From contig QUMM01000013.1 in the NCBI GenBank assembly GCA_003435055.1, positions 1-64,000 of the forward strand: DNA of 64,000 bases. Reading direction: 5' to 3'. The translations under genes and the position numbers were made by a program. Source of the stretch: Lachnospiraceae bacterium OF09-6. Its GTDB lineage: Bacteria > Bacillota > Clostridia > Lachnospirales > Lachnospiraceae. Shown piece by piece: positions 26,938-35,714 of the stretch. Below the pieces are notes generated by a model, which worked only from the letters and a program-made list of their open reading frames with translations, made no database searches and had not been told where the DNA came from. Positions within the stretch are counted from its first letter, which is position 1, and every line of letters begins with the position of its first letter.

Positions 26938-28172
26938 CAGAGCAGCACCTCCTGATATTTTCTTAATACGAAGTACATCACGGTTCCTTTGCCCAGTGTA
27001 CTGCTGGCCCAGATCTTTCCGCCATGGTCTTCAATAATCTTTTTGACAATAGACAATCCGATTCCGCTTCCACCGGCCGAATGCCGGGAGGCATCCGCAC
27101 GGTAGAAACGCTCAAAGATATTCGGAAGTTCCTTCGTTCCGATTCCCCGTCCGTTGTCTTCGATCTCAATCTGCACAAAATCTCCCACATCCTTTACACG
27201 GATGTCGATCCTTGGATCACTCTTATCCATATATTTTACAGAATTGCTAACAATATTGTTGATAACACGCTTGATCTGTTCTGCATCTGCAATGACCTCC
27301 ACGCTGTCATCTACTTCATTCTTATAGGAAAAGGCAAAACCTTTGGATTCCAGCTCGATTCCCATCTCCTCCACACAATCTTCAAAATAATTCTTCACAT
27401 TAATCTTATTGAATGTATATGGAATACGGTTCGCATCGATCTTGGAATAAAAAGTCAGTTCATTAATAAGGCGATCCATATCATTAGTCTTATTATAAAT
27501 AGTTCGAATATAGCGATCCATCTTCTCTGGCGTATCAGCTACACCATCCATGATCCCTTCCACATAACCCTTGATTGCTGTCAGCGGAGTCTTCAGGTCA
27601 TGGGAAATGTTGCTGATCAGCTCCTTGCTCTCCTGATCATACTCCAGCTTCTGCTCCGTACTCTCCAGCAGCCGCTTTCTCATCTCTTCAAAATCCCGGC
27701 ACAGATCACTGATCTCATCCTCTCCGGTGACCTCCATGGTAAAATTCAGATTTCCCTCTGCAATCTTGTGGGTGGCATTACGCAGCTTGTTCAACGGCAC
27801 GCTAATCCCTGCATAGATCCATAACATCAGTATCGCTGCTGTCACCACCAGAATCACGATGATGATCGCCGCCATATCATATAAAAAGCTGCGGAACTCC
27901 GGTACGATTCCCGACGCATAATCGGTCACATCCTCTGACAGGCTCCCTCCATCCGGATCTCCATTATCCTGAACCTGTTCCTGTTCATCCGCATCCATAG
28001 AATTCTTCTGTTCCACTTCATATTGTTCCTGATAGATCTGATACTTCTGAGCATACTTCTCAAGTGTCTTAAACTGACGATTCCCTACCGTCAGCATAAC
28101 CATGCTCATCAACATAATCGGAATAATCAGTATCGCCGCAAATGCGATAAATAATCTTGTCTTTAACTTCAT
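26937..28172 (-). CDS. Sensor histidine kinase with HAMP domain
   Basis: About 411 residues from ATG 28172, chosen because GGGAG lies nine bases upstream. Domains: membrane segment (about 5-30), extracellular region rich in Gln/Glu, second membrane segment, HAMP linker, HisKA box ISNISHDLKTPLTAIKGYVEG, and HATPase_c with NNIVSNSVKYMDKSD, DNGRGIG and GGSGIGLSIVKKIIEDHGG. The short acidic extracellular loop suggests envelope or ion sensing, but the signal is unknown. It is directly followed by its response regulator. Confidence 0.92.
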   Translation of the reverse strand: MKLKTRLFIAFAAILIIPIMLMSMVMLTVGNRQFKTLEKYAQKYQIYQEQYEVEQKNSMDADEQEQVQDNGDPDGGSLSEDVTDYASGIVPEFRSFLYDMAAIIIVILVVTAAILMLWIYAGISVPLNKLRNATHKIAEGNLNFTMEVTGEDEISDLCRDFEEMRKRLLESTEQKLEYDQESKELISNISHDLKTPLTAIKGYVEGIMDGVADTPEKMDRYIRTIYNKTNDMDRLINELTFYSKIDANRIPYTFNKINVKNYFEDCVEEMGIELESKGFAFSYKNEVDDSVEVIADAEQIKRVINNIVSNSVKYMDKSDPRIDIRVKDVGDFVQIEIEDNGRGIGTKELPNIFERFYRADASRHSAGGSGIGLSIVKKIIEDHGGKIWASSTLGKGTVMYFVLRKYQEVLL

Positions 28173-28271
28173 ATAAAAAACTCCCTTACGGTATTCCTTA
28201 TTCAGTATACCATAAAGGAGTTTTGAATTCATCTAAACAAAGATGGTGTTTTCTAAATTTTCTGTGAACTA

Positions 28272-29459
28272 TTACAGATATTTTTTCAGATCTTCTACTT
28301 TATCCAGTTTTTCCCATGGGAGATCCAGATCCAGTCTTCCAAAATGTCCGTAAGCTGCTGTCTGCTTGTAGATTGGACGGCGCAGATCAAGCATCTTGAT
28401 GATTCCAGCCGGGCGAAGATCGAATTTCTCACGTACAATCTCGGTGATTCTCTCATCAGAAAGTTTACCTGTTCCAAATGTATCTACCATAACAGATGTT
28501 GGCTGTGCTACACCGATGGCATAGGAAAGCTGAACTTCGCATTTATCTGCCAGACCTGCTGCAACCACATTCTTTGCAGCATAACGTGCTGCATAAGCTG
28601 CTGAACGGTCTACCTTTGTGCAGTCTTTCCCGGAGAATGCTCCGCCGCCGTGTCTTGCATATCCACCATAAGTGTCTACGATAATCTTACGTCCGGTCAG
28701 TCCGCTGTCTCCGTGAGGTCCACCGATTACAAAGCGTCCGGTCGGATTGATGAAGAACTTGGTATTTTCGTCTACCATTTCCTGTGGCAGAATCTCATCA
28801 AAGACATATTTCTTAATGTCTGCATGGATCTGTTCCTGTGTCACATCCGGATCATGCTGTGTGGATAATACTACTGCATCCAGTTTTACCGGTTTGCCAT
28901 TATCATCATATTCCACTGTTACCTGAGTCTTTCCATCTGGACGAAGATATGACAGTGTACCATTCTTTCTGACTTCTGTCAGACGACGGGACAGCTTATG
29001 TGCAAGGGCGATCGGATATGGCATATACTCTTCTGTCTCATTGGTCGCATATCCAAACATCATACCCTGGTCTCCGGCACCAATCGCTTCAATCTCTGTA
29101 TCAGTCATCTGATTTTCTTTTGCTTCCAGAGCCTTATCTACGCCCATGGCGATATCACTAGACTGCTCGTCAATGGCTGTAATCACACCACAGGTATCTG
29201 CATCAAATCCATATTTACCTCTGGTATAACCGATTTCGCGAATCGTATCACGAACGATCTTCTGAATATCCACATATGCTTTTGTGGTGATCTCACCCAT
29301 AACCAGAACCATACCTGTAGTGGTAGCAGTCTCGCAGGCTACACGGCTCATTGGATCCTGTGCCAGTAATGCATCCAGAATCGCATCTGAGATCGCATCA
29401 CACATTTTGTCCGGATGTCCTTCTGTAACGGACTCGGATGTAAATAAACGTCTTTCCAT
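28272..29459 (-). CDS. metK: S-adenosylmethionine synthetase
   Basis: A 395-residue MetK. It starts [19 protein letters not shown] and contains the family's [12 protein letters not shown] and [19 protein letters not shown] signatures. It makes SAM from methionine and ATP. Start 29459 has AGAGG nine bases upstream; an in-frame ATG 30 bases earlier lacks a site. Expression is controlled by a SAM-I riboswitch and terminator in the 400-base leader, giving product feedback. Confidence 0.98.
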   Translation of the reverse strand: MERRLFTSESVTEGHPDKMCDAISDAILDALLAQDPMSRVACETATTTGMVLVMGEITTKAYVDIQKIVRDTIREIGYTRGKYGFDADTCGVITAIDEQSSDIAMGVDKALEAKENQMTDTEIEAIGAGDQGMMFGYATNETEEYMPYPIALAHKLSRRLTEVRKNGTLSYLRPDGKTQVTVEYDDNGKPVKLDAVVLSTQHDPDVTQEQIHADIKKYVFDEILPQEMVDENTKFFINPTGRFVIGGPHGDSGLTGRKIIVDTYGGYARHGGGAFSGKDCTKVDRSAAYAARYAAKNVVAAGLADKCEVQLSYAIGVAQPTSVMVDTFGTGKLSDERITEIVREKFDLRPAGIIKMLDLRRPIYKQTAAYGHFGRLDLDLPWEKLDKVEDLKKYL

Positions 29460-29615
29460 CTTTCTTTTCCTCTCGTAAAAATAATTCATTGGTTAATAGT
29501 ATTTCGTACATCATCCTGTAAATAACTGTACCACATTAGTCCAGTTAATATTAGTATGATGTACTGATCCGGCATTTCCTGCTTTCGAGGAATTCACTTT
29601 TCGACATTGGTGCAT

Positions 29616-29646
29616 CAAAAAATGTCCACTCAAATAAGCGGACATT
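29616..29646 (-). terminator. Riboswitch-controlled terminator before metK
   Basis: In the minus-strand RNA AAUGUCC (29646-29640) pairs with GGACAUU (29627-29621), then a run of six U. It directly follows the SAM-I aptamer, as expected of its expression platform. Confidence 0.9.
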
Positions 29647-29668
29647 CTATCATATATGACAGTTCATC

Positions 29669-29768
29669 CTCTTATTGTTCGATTGCTCGCTCAGGTTGGC
29701 ACCTTCCGCTGTGCGGGGTTGCCGTGGTTTCTCAGGTCCTCTGTACCTCCACCACTCTGAATAAGAGA
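29669..29768 (-). promoter_or_regulatory. SAM-I (S-box) riboswitch
   Basis: The minus-strand RNA carries the S-box landmarks in order: P1 strand CUCUUAUUCAGAG, GUGGUGGAGG, CCUGAGAAACC, CGGCAACC, AAGGUGCCAACCUGAGC, and the closing AAUAAGAG. SAM binding should stabilise P1 and allow the downstream terminator to form, shutting metK off. Confidence 0.97.
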
Positions 29769-29871
29769 AATACCGTATCTATTCAGTCCCCATACAAGAT
29801 AATAGAATCTGAATAGCTACAACATACTTTATGCTGTTTTCTGTGTGACATCTGTATCACACGCATATATA

Positions 29872-29900
29872 AAGATATACCCAGATTTCTCTTTCGTCAA
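29872..29900 (-). promoter_or_regulatory. Promoter of the metK leader
   Basis: Minus strand TTGACG (29900-29895), 17-base spacer, TATCTT (29877-29872). It lies inside the hairpin CCCAGATT/AATCTGGG (29881-29913) downstream of murA, so this segment may serve murA 3' processing too. Confidence 0.55.
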
Positions 29901-29947
29901 GGGTAATCTGGGCATTTTATAGTTTTTTTATAATACAAGTTGGTAAA

Positions 29948-31240
29948 TCATCCAACTCTCAGTTTGAACTTCTGAATCTCTTTTTCACTGGAGACACGCT
30001 CGATCTCAGCGCCAAGTCCACGAAGCTTCTGTTCAAAATTTTCATATCCTCGCTGAATGTATACGATATCGTCCACAATGGTGATCCCTTCTGCAGCCAG
30101 TCCTGCAATCACAAGAGCTGCTCCTGCACGAAGATCCGGTGCACTGACTCTGGCTCCCATCAGCTTCTCCGTACCATAGATCACTGCCGTATTACCTTCT
30201 ACCTTAATGTCTGCTCCCATACGAATCAGCTCGTCCACATACTTGAATCGATTCTCAAAGATACTTTCCGTCACAATACTGGTTCCCTTCGCAATCGCCA
30301 GTGCCACACCGATCTGTGGTTGCATATCGGTAGGATATCCAGGATATGGCAGGGTCTTCACATTGGTATTATTCAAGCGTTTGGTCGCTACCACACGTAC
30401 AGCATCATCAAACTCTTCCACCTGACATCCGATCTCTACCAGCTTCGCCGTTGTGGCTTCCAGATGCTTCGGAATAACATTCTTCACGATGACATCTCCT
30501 CTGGTAGCTGCTGCTGCAAACATAAAGGTCCCAGCTTCAATCTGATCCGGAATAATCGAATATTCGGTAGCATGAAGTTTTTCTACACCGCGGATACGGA
30601 TCACATCAGTACCTGCTCCCTTAATATTGGCTCCCATGCTGTTCAGGAAGTTCGCTGCATCAACAACGTGAGGTTCCTTCGCTGCATTCTCGATGATCGT
30701 GCGGCCTTCAGCCATAGCCGCTGCCATCATAATATTAATGGTAGCACCAACTGATACGGTATCCAGATAGATATGGCTTCCTCTCAGATGATCAGCCTCT
30801 GCAATGATTGCACCATGAGAGATGCGTACCTTGGCCCCCAGCGCCTTGAATCCCTTCAGGTGAAGGTCGATTGGTCTGCTTCCAATATTGCATCCTCCCG
30901 GAAGCGGCACCTCTGCCTTCTTATACTTGCCAAGTAATGCACCAAGCAAATAATAGGATGCTCTGATCTTCTTTATATATTCATAGTCAACACTGACGCT
31001 TCCGATACCGGATCCGTTAATCAGTGCTGAAGTTCTGCTTACTCTGGTGACACTGGCGCCGATCTCACTGATTGCTTCTAATAACACATTAATGTCCTGT
31101 ACATCTGGAAGATTCTCGATCCGTACAGTCTCATCTGTCATAATTGCTGCAGCAAGAATACCCAATGCCGCGTTCTTCGCACCGCCGATCTCTACTTCAC
31201 CGGCAAGCGGATTTCCGCCTTTGATTATATACTGCTCCAT
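29948..31240 (-). CDS. murA: UDP-N-acetylglucosamine 1-carboxyvinyltransferase
   Basis: A 430-residue MurA that transfers enolpyruvate from PEP to UDP-GlcNAc, the first committed step of peptidoglycan synthesis. Visible features are EIGGAKNAALGILAAAI near the N-terminus, the active-site Cys in PLPGGCNIGSRPIDLHL (the fosfomycin target), and YPTDMQPQIGVALAI. The Cys is retained, so fosfomycin sensitivity is expected at this site. It is a single gene with its own promoter. Low-GC Gram-positives often carry two copies; only this one is in view. Confidence 0.96.
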   Translation of the reverse strand: MEQYIIKGGNPLAGEVEIGGAKNAALGILAAAIMTDETVRIENLPDVQDINVLLEAISEIGASVTRVSRTSALINGSGIGSVSVDYEYIKKIRASYYLLGALLGKYKKAEVPLPGGCNIGSRPIDLHLKGFKALGAKVRISHGAIIAEADHLRGSHIYLDTVSVGATINIMMAAAMAEGRTIIENAAKEPHVVDAANFLNSMGANIKGAGTDVIRIRGVEKLHATEYSIIPDQIEAGTFMFAAAATRGDVIVKNVIPKHLEATTAKLVEIGCQVEEFDDAVRVVATKRLNNTNVKTLPYPGYPTDMQPQIGVALAIAKGTSIVTESIFENRFKYVDELIRMGADIKVEGNTAVIYGTEKLMGARVSAPDLRAGAALVIAGLAAEGITIVDDIVYIQRGYENFEQKLRGLGAEIERVSSEKEIQKFKLRVG

Positions 31241-31350
31241 TTGACACCTCTGAATTATATTTATACTCTTCCCATTTTCAGGTTACTTGATATTCTCGAA
31301 GCGGCTTTTTCCCCTGTCCGCTTCTACCCCTTATAAAAATATCTTTATCT

Positions 31351-31378
31351 ATTATACCACAATCTTAAAATTTGTAAA
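31351..31378 (-). promoter_or_regulatory. Sigma-A promoter of murA
   Basis: Minus strand TTTACA (31378-31373), 16-base spacer, TATAAT (31356-31351). A leader of about 100 bases with a small GC hairpin (AAGCGG/CCGCTT) follows. Confidence 0.75.
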
Positions 31379-31510
31379 CAAGAATTCATATTTCGCAATA
31401 ATTGCGACTTTTTTTGCAATTATTTTGCAACACTATCTTGTGCTACTTGTCTTGTTTTTCCTTGTCATCTACCATATATAGTAACCTTTCGCACAATTTT
31501 TACACAAGGG

Positions 31511-31559
31511 AAAAACAGGATATGCGCAATTTTTTCTGTTTTGCACATATCCTGTTTTT
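31511..31559. terminator. Bidirectional terminator after the flavin reductase gene
   Basis: AAAAACAGGATATG (31511-31524) pairs with CATATCCTGTTTTT (31546-31559), with GCAA/TTGC inside, and provides A/T runs on both sides. It ends the pyrophosphatase-flavin reductase transcript. The rest of 31241-31696 is AT-rich, with another hairpin at about 31650-31690 just after the reductase stop. Confidence 0.85.
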
Positions 31560-31696
31560 GAATTTTTGTTAATATACAATTAAAACTTGTAACTGTTCAC
31601 GTATAACACACTAAAGTTGTTATATCTTGTGGCAGGAGATTTATCTAATTCAATATCACGTTAATGCATTTTTTGCATAAAGTGATATGTTTCATC

Positions 31697-32266
31697 TTAC
31701 TTTCTCTTCTTTCTCACTGAATACCCGAAGGTCCCCAGTGATTCCCCCAGTGCTTTGTATTCCCCATGGGAATAGGCCATCAGCCCGGTATCATTGAGAT
31801 GAAACTTTCCTTTTTCATCCATGTAATCCTCATCCACATGCACCTGCAGCACATCAGCCAGGAACATGTGATGGGAGCCAAGCTCCAGTACTTCTTTTAC
31901 CCGGCACTCGATGTTTACCGGACATTCGGCAATTCCCGGTGCACTGATCTGTACAGATGGTTCTTCTGTCAGATGCATTTCCTTAAACTTGTCTACATCC
32001 CTGCCGGAACGTACTCCACAGAAGTCCGTGGCTCTGGCCAGCTTTTCCGTAGTCAGATTCACTACAAATTCACCTGTCTCACGGATGATACCGTAAGAAT
32101 ACCGTTCCGGTCTTACGGAAATGTAAAGCATGGCCGGATTCGTACAAACGGTACCGGTCCATGCTACTGTAATAATATTGGCTTTCTCTCCCGGGCGCTG
32201 ACAGCTCACCATCACCGCCGGCAGAGGATATACCATATTTCCTGCTTTCCAAATCTGTTTTGACAT
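31697..32266 (-). CDS. Flavin reductase-like FMN-binding protein
   Basis: A 189-residue protein of the flavin reductase/FMN-binding split-barrel family. It starts WKAGNMVYPLPAVMVSC and contains VAWTGTVCTNPAMLYISVRPERYSYGII, GEFVVNLTTEKLA and ATDFCGVRSGRDVDKF. Many clostridial relatives carry such a Cys and act as NAD(P)H:flavin oxidoreductases of unknown physiology. It lies 12 bases after the pyrophosphatase gene and shares its transcript. Confidence 0.85.
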   Translation of the reverse strand: MSKQIWKAGNMVYPLPAVMVSCQRPGEKANIITVAWTGTVCTNPAMLYISVRPERYSYGIIRETGEFVVNLTTEKLARATDFCGVRSGRDVDKFKEMHLTEEPSVQISAPGIAECPVNIECRVKEVLELGSHHMFLADVLQVHVDEDYMDEKGKFHLNDTGLMAYSHGEYKALGESLGTFGYSVRKKRK

Positions 32267-32277
32267 AATCTTTCTTT

Positions 32278-33930
32278 CTATTTCTGTAATTTACTTAACA
32301 GGCTCGGTATGAGCTGTTTCTTTCTGGAAATCACATTCGGCAGTATGACGGAGCCTTCCTCCACCTCAACGCCAAATGCCTCTTTTGCTGTCCGTTCAGC
32401 CCCATCGCCTTCGCACAGCAATTCTGTGGTCTCGCTCATGATATCTGTGAGCATAAAGAACAGCATATTCAGTCCCTGCTCTTTTCTGGCTTTTTTCAGA
32501 TATTCTTTTAGCTTACTCTTGGCAATATCCAGATCTGTCTTCGCCATACAGCTGATCTGTGCCACTCCCACACTCATCTTCTCTACTTCATAGACCTTGA
32601 AGTCCTGGAAAAAGATCTGTTCTGCTGTCTTGCTCTTCATATTGCTTCCGGCTTCGAACATTTCCAAGGCGAATTTCTCACAGTCAATACCAGCCAGCTG
32701 TGCCAGATATCTTGCTGCATCGCAATCCACCGACGTACAGGTCGGAGAACGGAATAACAGCGTATCTGAAATAATCGCTGCACACAAAAGCCCTGCAATA
32801 TGCGATGGGATCTCGATTCCCTTTTCCACAAACATCTGATAAATAATCGTTGCCGTGCATCCCACTGGCTGATTACGGAAGAACACCGGCATTACCGTCT
32901 CCAGAGATCCCAGTCTGTGATGATCGATAATCTCCAGAATCTGTGCATCTTCGATATGATCCACTGCCTGTGTTGCCTCATTATGATCCACCAGAATCAG
33001 TCTGCGCTTCTTGATACCCAACAGATTTCGTCTGGAAATGGTACCCACATACTGTTCCTTTTTATCCAGGATCGGGAAATCACGGTGCCGTTTGCTGGCC
33101 ATGATGTCCTTGATATCATCTGTAAAATCATCCTCATGAAACAGGATCAGATCTTCCGCCTTCATAAAATAGCTGATCGGCATACTCTGATTGATCAGAT
33201 GCGCTACTGTATAGGTATCATATGGTGTGGCAATAATCGTACAGTTCTTCTCCCGGCCAAGGATCTGAATGGTCTTGGTCACTTTGGCATCTCCACAGAG
33301 AATAATACAGCCTGCATTCATCTCGATGGCACAGAGCTGTGTCTCATAGCGATTGCCCAGGATAACCATATCATTTGGTTCTATGTAAGACTCCATCACT
33401 TCCGGACTGGAAGCTGCTACCACAACTTTTCCTTTGTCAAAATAGGCCTCTTCGTCTCCCACATAGAGCGTACCGTCCAGTGTTTCCAGAATATTCTTAT
33501 ACTGCGTATGAGCCTTAGAAAGAATAGCACTGTCAATGACCGCCATATAGGATCTCGCAATATCACCAATGCTGATCAAACCTTCCAGCATATTATCATC
33601 CGTCACAATCGGAAGGGTCGTGCCCTTGGTCTCGTTCAGGATCGTCCATGCATTCTTCAGAGAAATGCTTTTCTTCACACCTTCTGTATGACGAATCTCC
33701 ATGTCGCTGACCTTCGTCTTCACATTCGGCACATACCCTGGTGTCTCCATCTGAAATCTGTTCAGTACATACTGTGTCTCAGTACTGATACTGCCTGCCC
33801 GTTTCGGTACAAATTCTCCATCATCTGTCTGATTCTTCAAATATGCATATGCGATCGCCGAACAGATCGAATCTGTATCCGGATTCTTATGACCTATCAC
33901 ATAAATCTGATTCTTTGTGTTCTCTTCCAT
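32278..33930 (-). CDS. ppaC: Manganese-dependent inorganic pyrophosphatase with CBS and DRTGG regulatory domains
   Basis: A 550-residue family II pyrophosphatase. The DHH domain starts VIGHKNPDTDSICSAIAYAYL. CBS motifs (GLISIGDIARSYM and the matching FPILDKKEQYVGTISRRNLL) flank a DRTGG domain, and the DHH box IIDHHRLGSLET and the C-terminal DHHA2 domain (LPNVISRKKQLIPSLL) follow. It splits pyrophosphate and is probably controlled by adenine nucleotides or diadenosine polyphosphates bound to the CBS/DRTGG insert, as in Clostridium perfringens. The reductase gene follows closely. Confidence 0.95.
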   Translation of the reverse strand: MEENTKNQIYVIGHKNPDTDSICSAIAYAYLKNQTDDGEFVPKRAGSISTETQYVLNRFQMETPGYVPNVKTKVSDMEIRHTEGVKKSISLKNAWTILNETKGTTLPIVTDDNMLEGLISIGDIARSYMAVIDSAILSKAHTQYKNILETLDGTLYVGDEEAYFDKGKVVVAASSPEVMESYIEPNDMVILGNRYETQLCAIEMNAGCIILCGDAKVTKTIQILGREKNCTIIATPYDTYTVAHLINQSMPISYFMKAEDLILFHEDDFTDDIKDIMASKRHRDFPILDKKEQYVGTISRRNLLGIKKRRLILVDHNEATQAVDHIEDAQILEIIDHHRLGSLETVMPVFFRNQPVGCTATIIYQMFVEKGIEIPSHIAGLLCAAIISDTLLFRSPTCTSVDCDAARYLAQLAGIDCEKFALEMFEAGSNMKSKTAEQIFFQDFKVYEVEKMSVGVAQISCMAKTDLDIAKSKLKEYLKKARKEQGLNMLFFMLTDIMSETTELLCEGDGAERTAKEAFGVEVEEGSVILPNVISRKKQLIPSLLSKLQK

Positions 33931-33995
33931 ACACCCTCCTGCATTTTTCTTTTGCTGCCATCAAAAGAATATCCGCCTTATGCTCTTTCCTATTC

Positions 33996-34025
33996 ACTAT
34001 ATCACATCTATATTTTTTTCCGCAA
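33996..34025 (-). promoter_or_regulatory. Promoter of the pyrophosphatase gene
   Basis: Minus strand TTGCGG (34025-34020), 18-base spacer, TATAGT (34001-33996). The rest of 34026-34370 is AT-rich; I see no gene there. Confidence 0.6.
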
Positions 34026-34377
34026 CCTTTTCCAAACACCACATGATATTCTAAAGATTGCCGCTTGCATTCTGTTATCTGCTTATTCGGTGCTACGTCC
34101 CGGAGCAGTTTAAATGTCCCCATAAATGAGGAGTGCCCCCGATGTCTGGTACACCGGAGGCAATTATGAAAAAATTTATCTATTTGTCTGTTTCATCTTT
34201 TGTAACTGTCTATATGATAGCAGGCAATTATGAACATTCTATGAACATTTCATAATTTTCTTGTTATTTTTTATATTTTTTTCATTGTCTTGATATTTTT
34301 TTTGTAAATTATAACCAGATCAACATATGTTTTTCTCGCTTTCTGGAGTCTTATTCTTCTTCCTGGGAGGTCAGTAG

Positions 34378-34556
34378 CCCCGGATTTCACAGCTTGCTTC
34401 TCCTCCGGCGCCTTTATCCCTCATTCCGGGACTCCATAGACCCCGGATCTCACAACTTGCTTCTTCTCCGGCGCCTTTATCCCTCATTCCGGGACTCCAT
34501 AGACCCCGGATTTCTTAACTTATTACTCCTCCGGCGCCTTTACTCCCAGCATCAAT
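34378..34556. repeat. 63-bp tandem repeat, about 2.8 copies
   Basis: Copies start at 34378, 34441 and 34504 with a period of exactly 63; the first two differ at only a few bases and the third is partial and more diverged. Each unit has CCGGCGCC and an inverted pair CCGGG/CCCGG around TCCATAGA. The unit is a multiple of three and open on the plus strand, but there is no start site or family match, so I treat it as non-coding. The motif TCCATAGACCCCGG also occurs at about 20347. Confidence 0.9.
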
Positions 34557-34575
34557 TTTTATTGCAAGAAGCGCC

Positions 34576-34618
34576 TCCGATGCATACCGCATCAGAGACG
34601 CTTCTGAATAGTCCCATA
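34576..34618 (-). terminator. Hairpin downstream of the S1-domain gene
   Basis: AGAAGCG (34576-34582) and CGCTTCT close a long stem with GATGC/GCATC inside. It is strong but lacks a clear U-run in the minus direction, so termination is only likely. Confidence 0.45.
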
Positions 34619-34668
34619 TATTCTTGGTCATTTAGGAAATTCGTATCTATTCCGTACAGACCGAATAA

Positions 34669-35624
34669 TTAAGAAAGTTTGATGTTTGCAAATAAGGATC
34701 CCAGATTGGTTGTTAATTCTTCTGTTTCCGGCAATTCAATGCTCTCTTCCTGGATCTCTTCTGCTGCCACATCCTGCAGAGCCTTCATGCTCAGACTCAG
34801 CTTGCCATCTTTGACTGCAATGACCTTTACCTTTACTTCATCTCCTACATGAAGTATTGCGGCAGGAGTCTTAATTCTCTTCTCACAGATCTGAGAAATG
34901 TGCACCAGCCAGTCAGTCCATTTCCAAGGTCAATAAACGCACCGTATGGCTGGATAGACTCTACTTTTCCTTCTGTTACTAATCCCACCTGTACATTGGA
35001 GATACGGGCTTTCTTCTCTTCTGCTTCTTTTTCACGCAAGATTTCTTTTGCAGAAAGTACCAGCTTACCATCTTCTTCATCTACGGTAATAACACGCACT
35101 TCCAATTCCTTTCCCAGCCAGTCATTCAGATCATCTTCATCCACATAATCCAACGCCAGCTTGGAAGCCGGGATAAATCCACGGATGTCTTCTACATAAG
35201 CAATCACACCAGATTTCACAATACCTGCTACTTTTACACGAATATTGCTCTGGGTCTCTTTCAGGCTTCTTAACTTATCCCAGGCAACCAGATTCGCTGC
35301 ATCCTTCTTTGACAGCATAATCTGTCCCTGTCCCCCATCTCTTCTGACTACAGTTGCAGAGATCTCATCTCCCACCTGTACTGTTTCTTTTAAGTTCAGG
35401 GTAGGATCTGCACTGAAATCTTCCCGTCTGATTACACCTTCCGTATAATACTTCAGATCCAGAACTACCTCATCTTCTGTCACATCAATTACGGTACCTG
35501 TGATCACATCACCTTCATGTATCTGTTTTAAAGATGCATTCAGTTCCTCCTCAAAGTCAGCCATGCTCTCTGTATGAGCTGCTGTATCTACTTTTTCTGT
35601 AAGTTCCTGTCTTTCTTCTTCCAT
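34669..35624 (-). CDS. S1-domain RNA-binding protein; one-base frame break
   Basis: Restoring one base near 34907 joins the two frames into 318 residues. Three to four S1 OB-fold repeats are seen: EGDVITGTVIDVTEDEVVLDLKYYTEGVI, a degenerate second, and a third starting [32 protein letters not shown]. It resembles the short ribosomal protein S1 (RpsA-like) found in Firmicutes, which binds mRNA and may aid translation, but is not a full six-repeat S1. A strong promoter precedes it. Confidence 0.85.
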
Positions 35625-35684
35625 CGTGCTTATCCTCCTGCAACCATCGTTTTTTGTCCAGGATTCTTATCCCGGTGCAGAAAA

Positions 35685-35714
35685 ATTATACCATTTTTAA
35701 GAGTATTCCGTCAA
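35685..35714 (-). promoter_or_regulatory. Promoter of the S1-domain gene, overlapping a stop codon
   Basis: Minus strand TTGACG (35714-35709), 18-base spacer, TATAAT (35690-35685). The TGA in the -35 box is the stop codon of the beta-propeller gene. Confidence 0.8.

Noticed and set aside
34394..34672. Plus-strand open frame encoding repeated LLLLRRLYPSFRDSIDPG
   Set aside because: It is simply the 63-bp tandem repeat read in frame. There is no ribosome binding site, no family match and no promoter.
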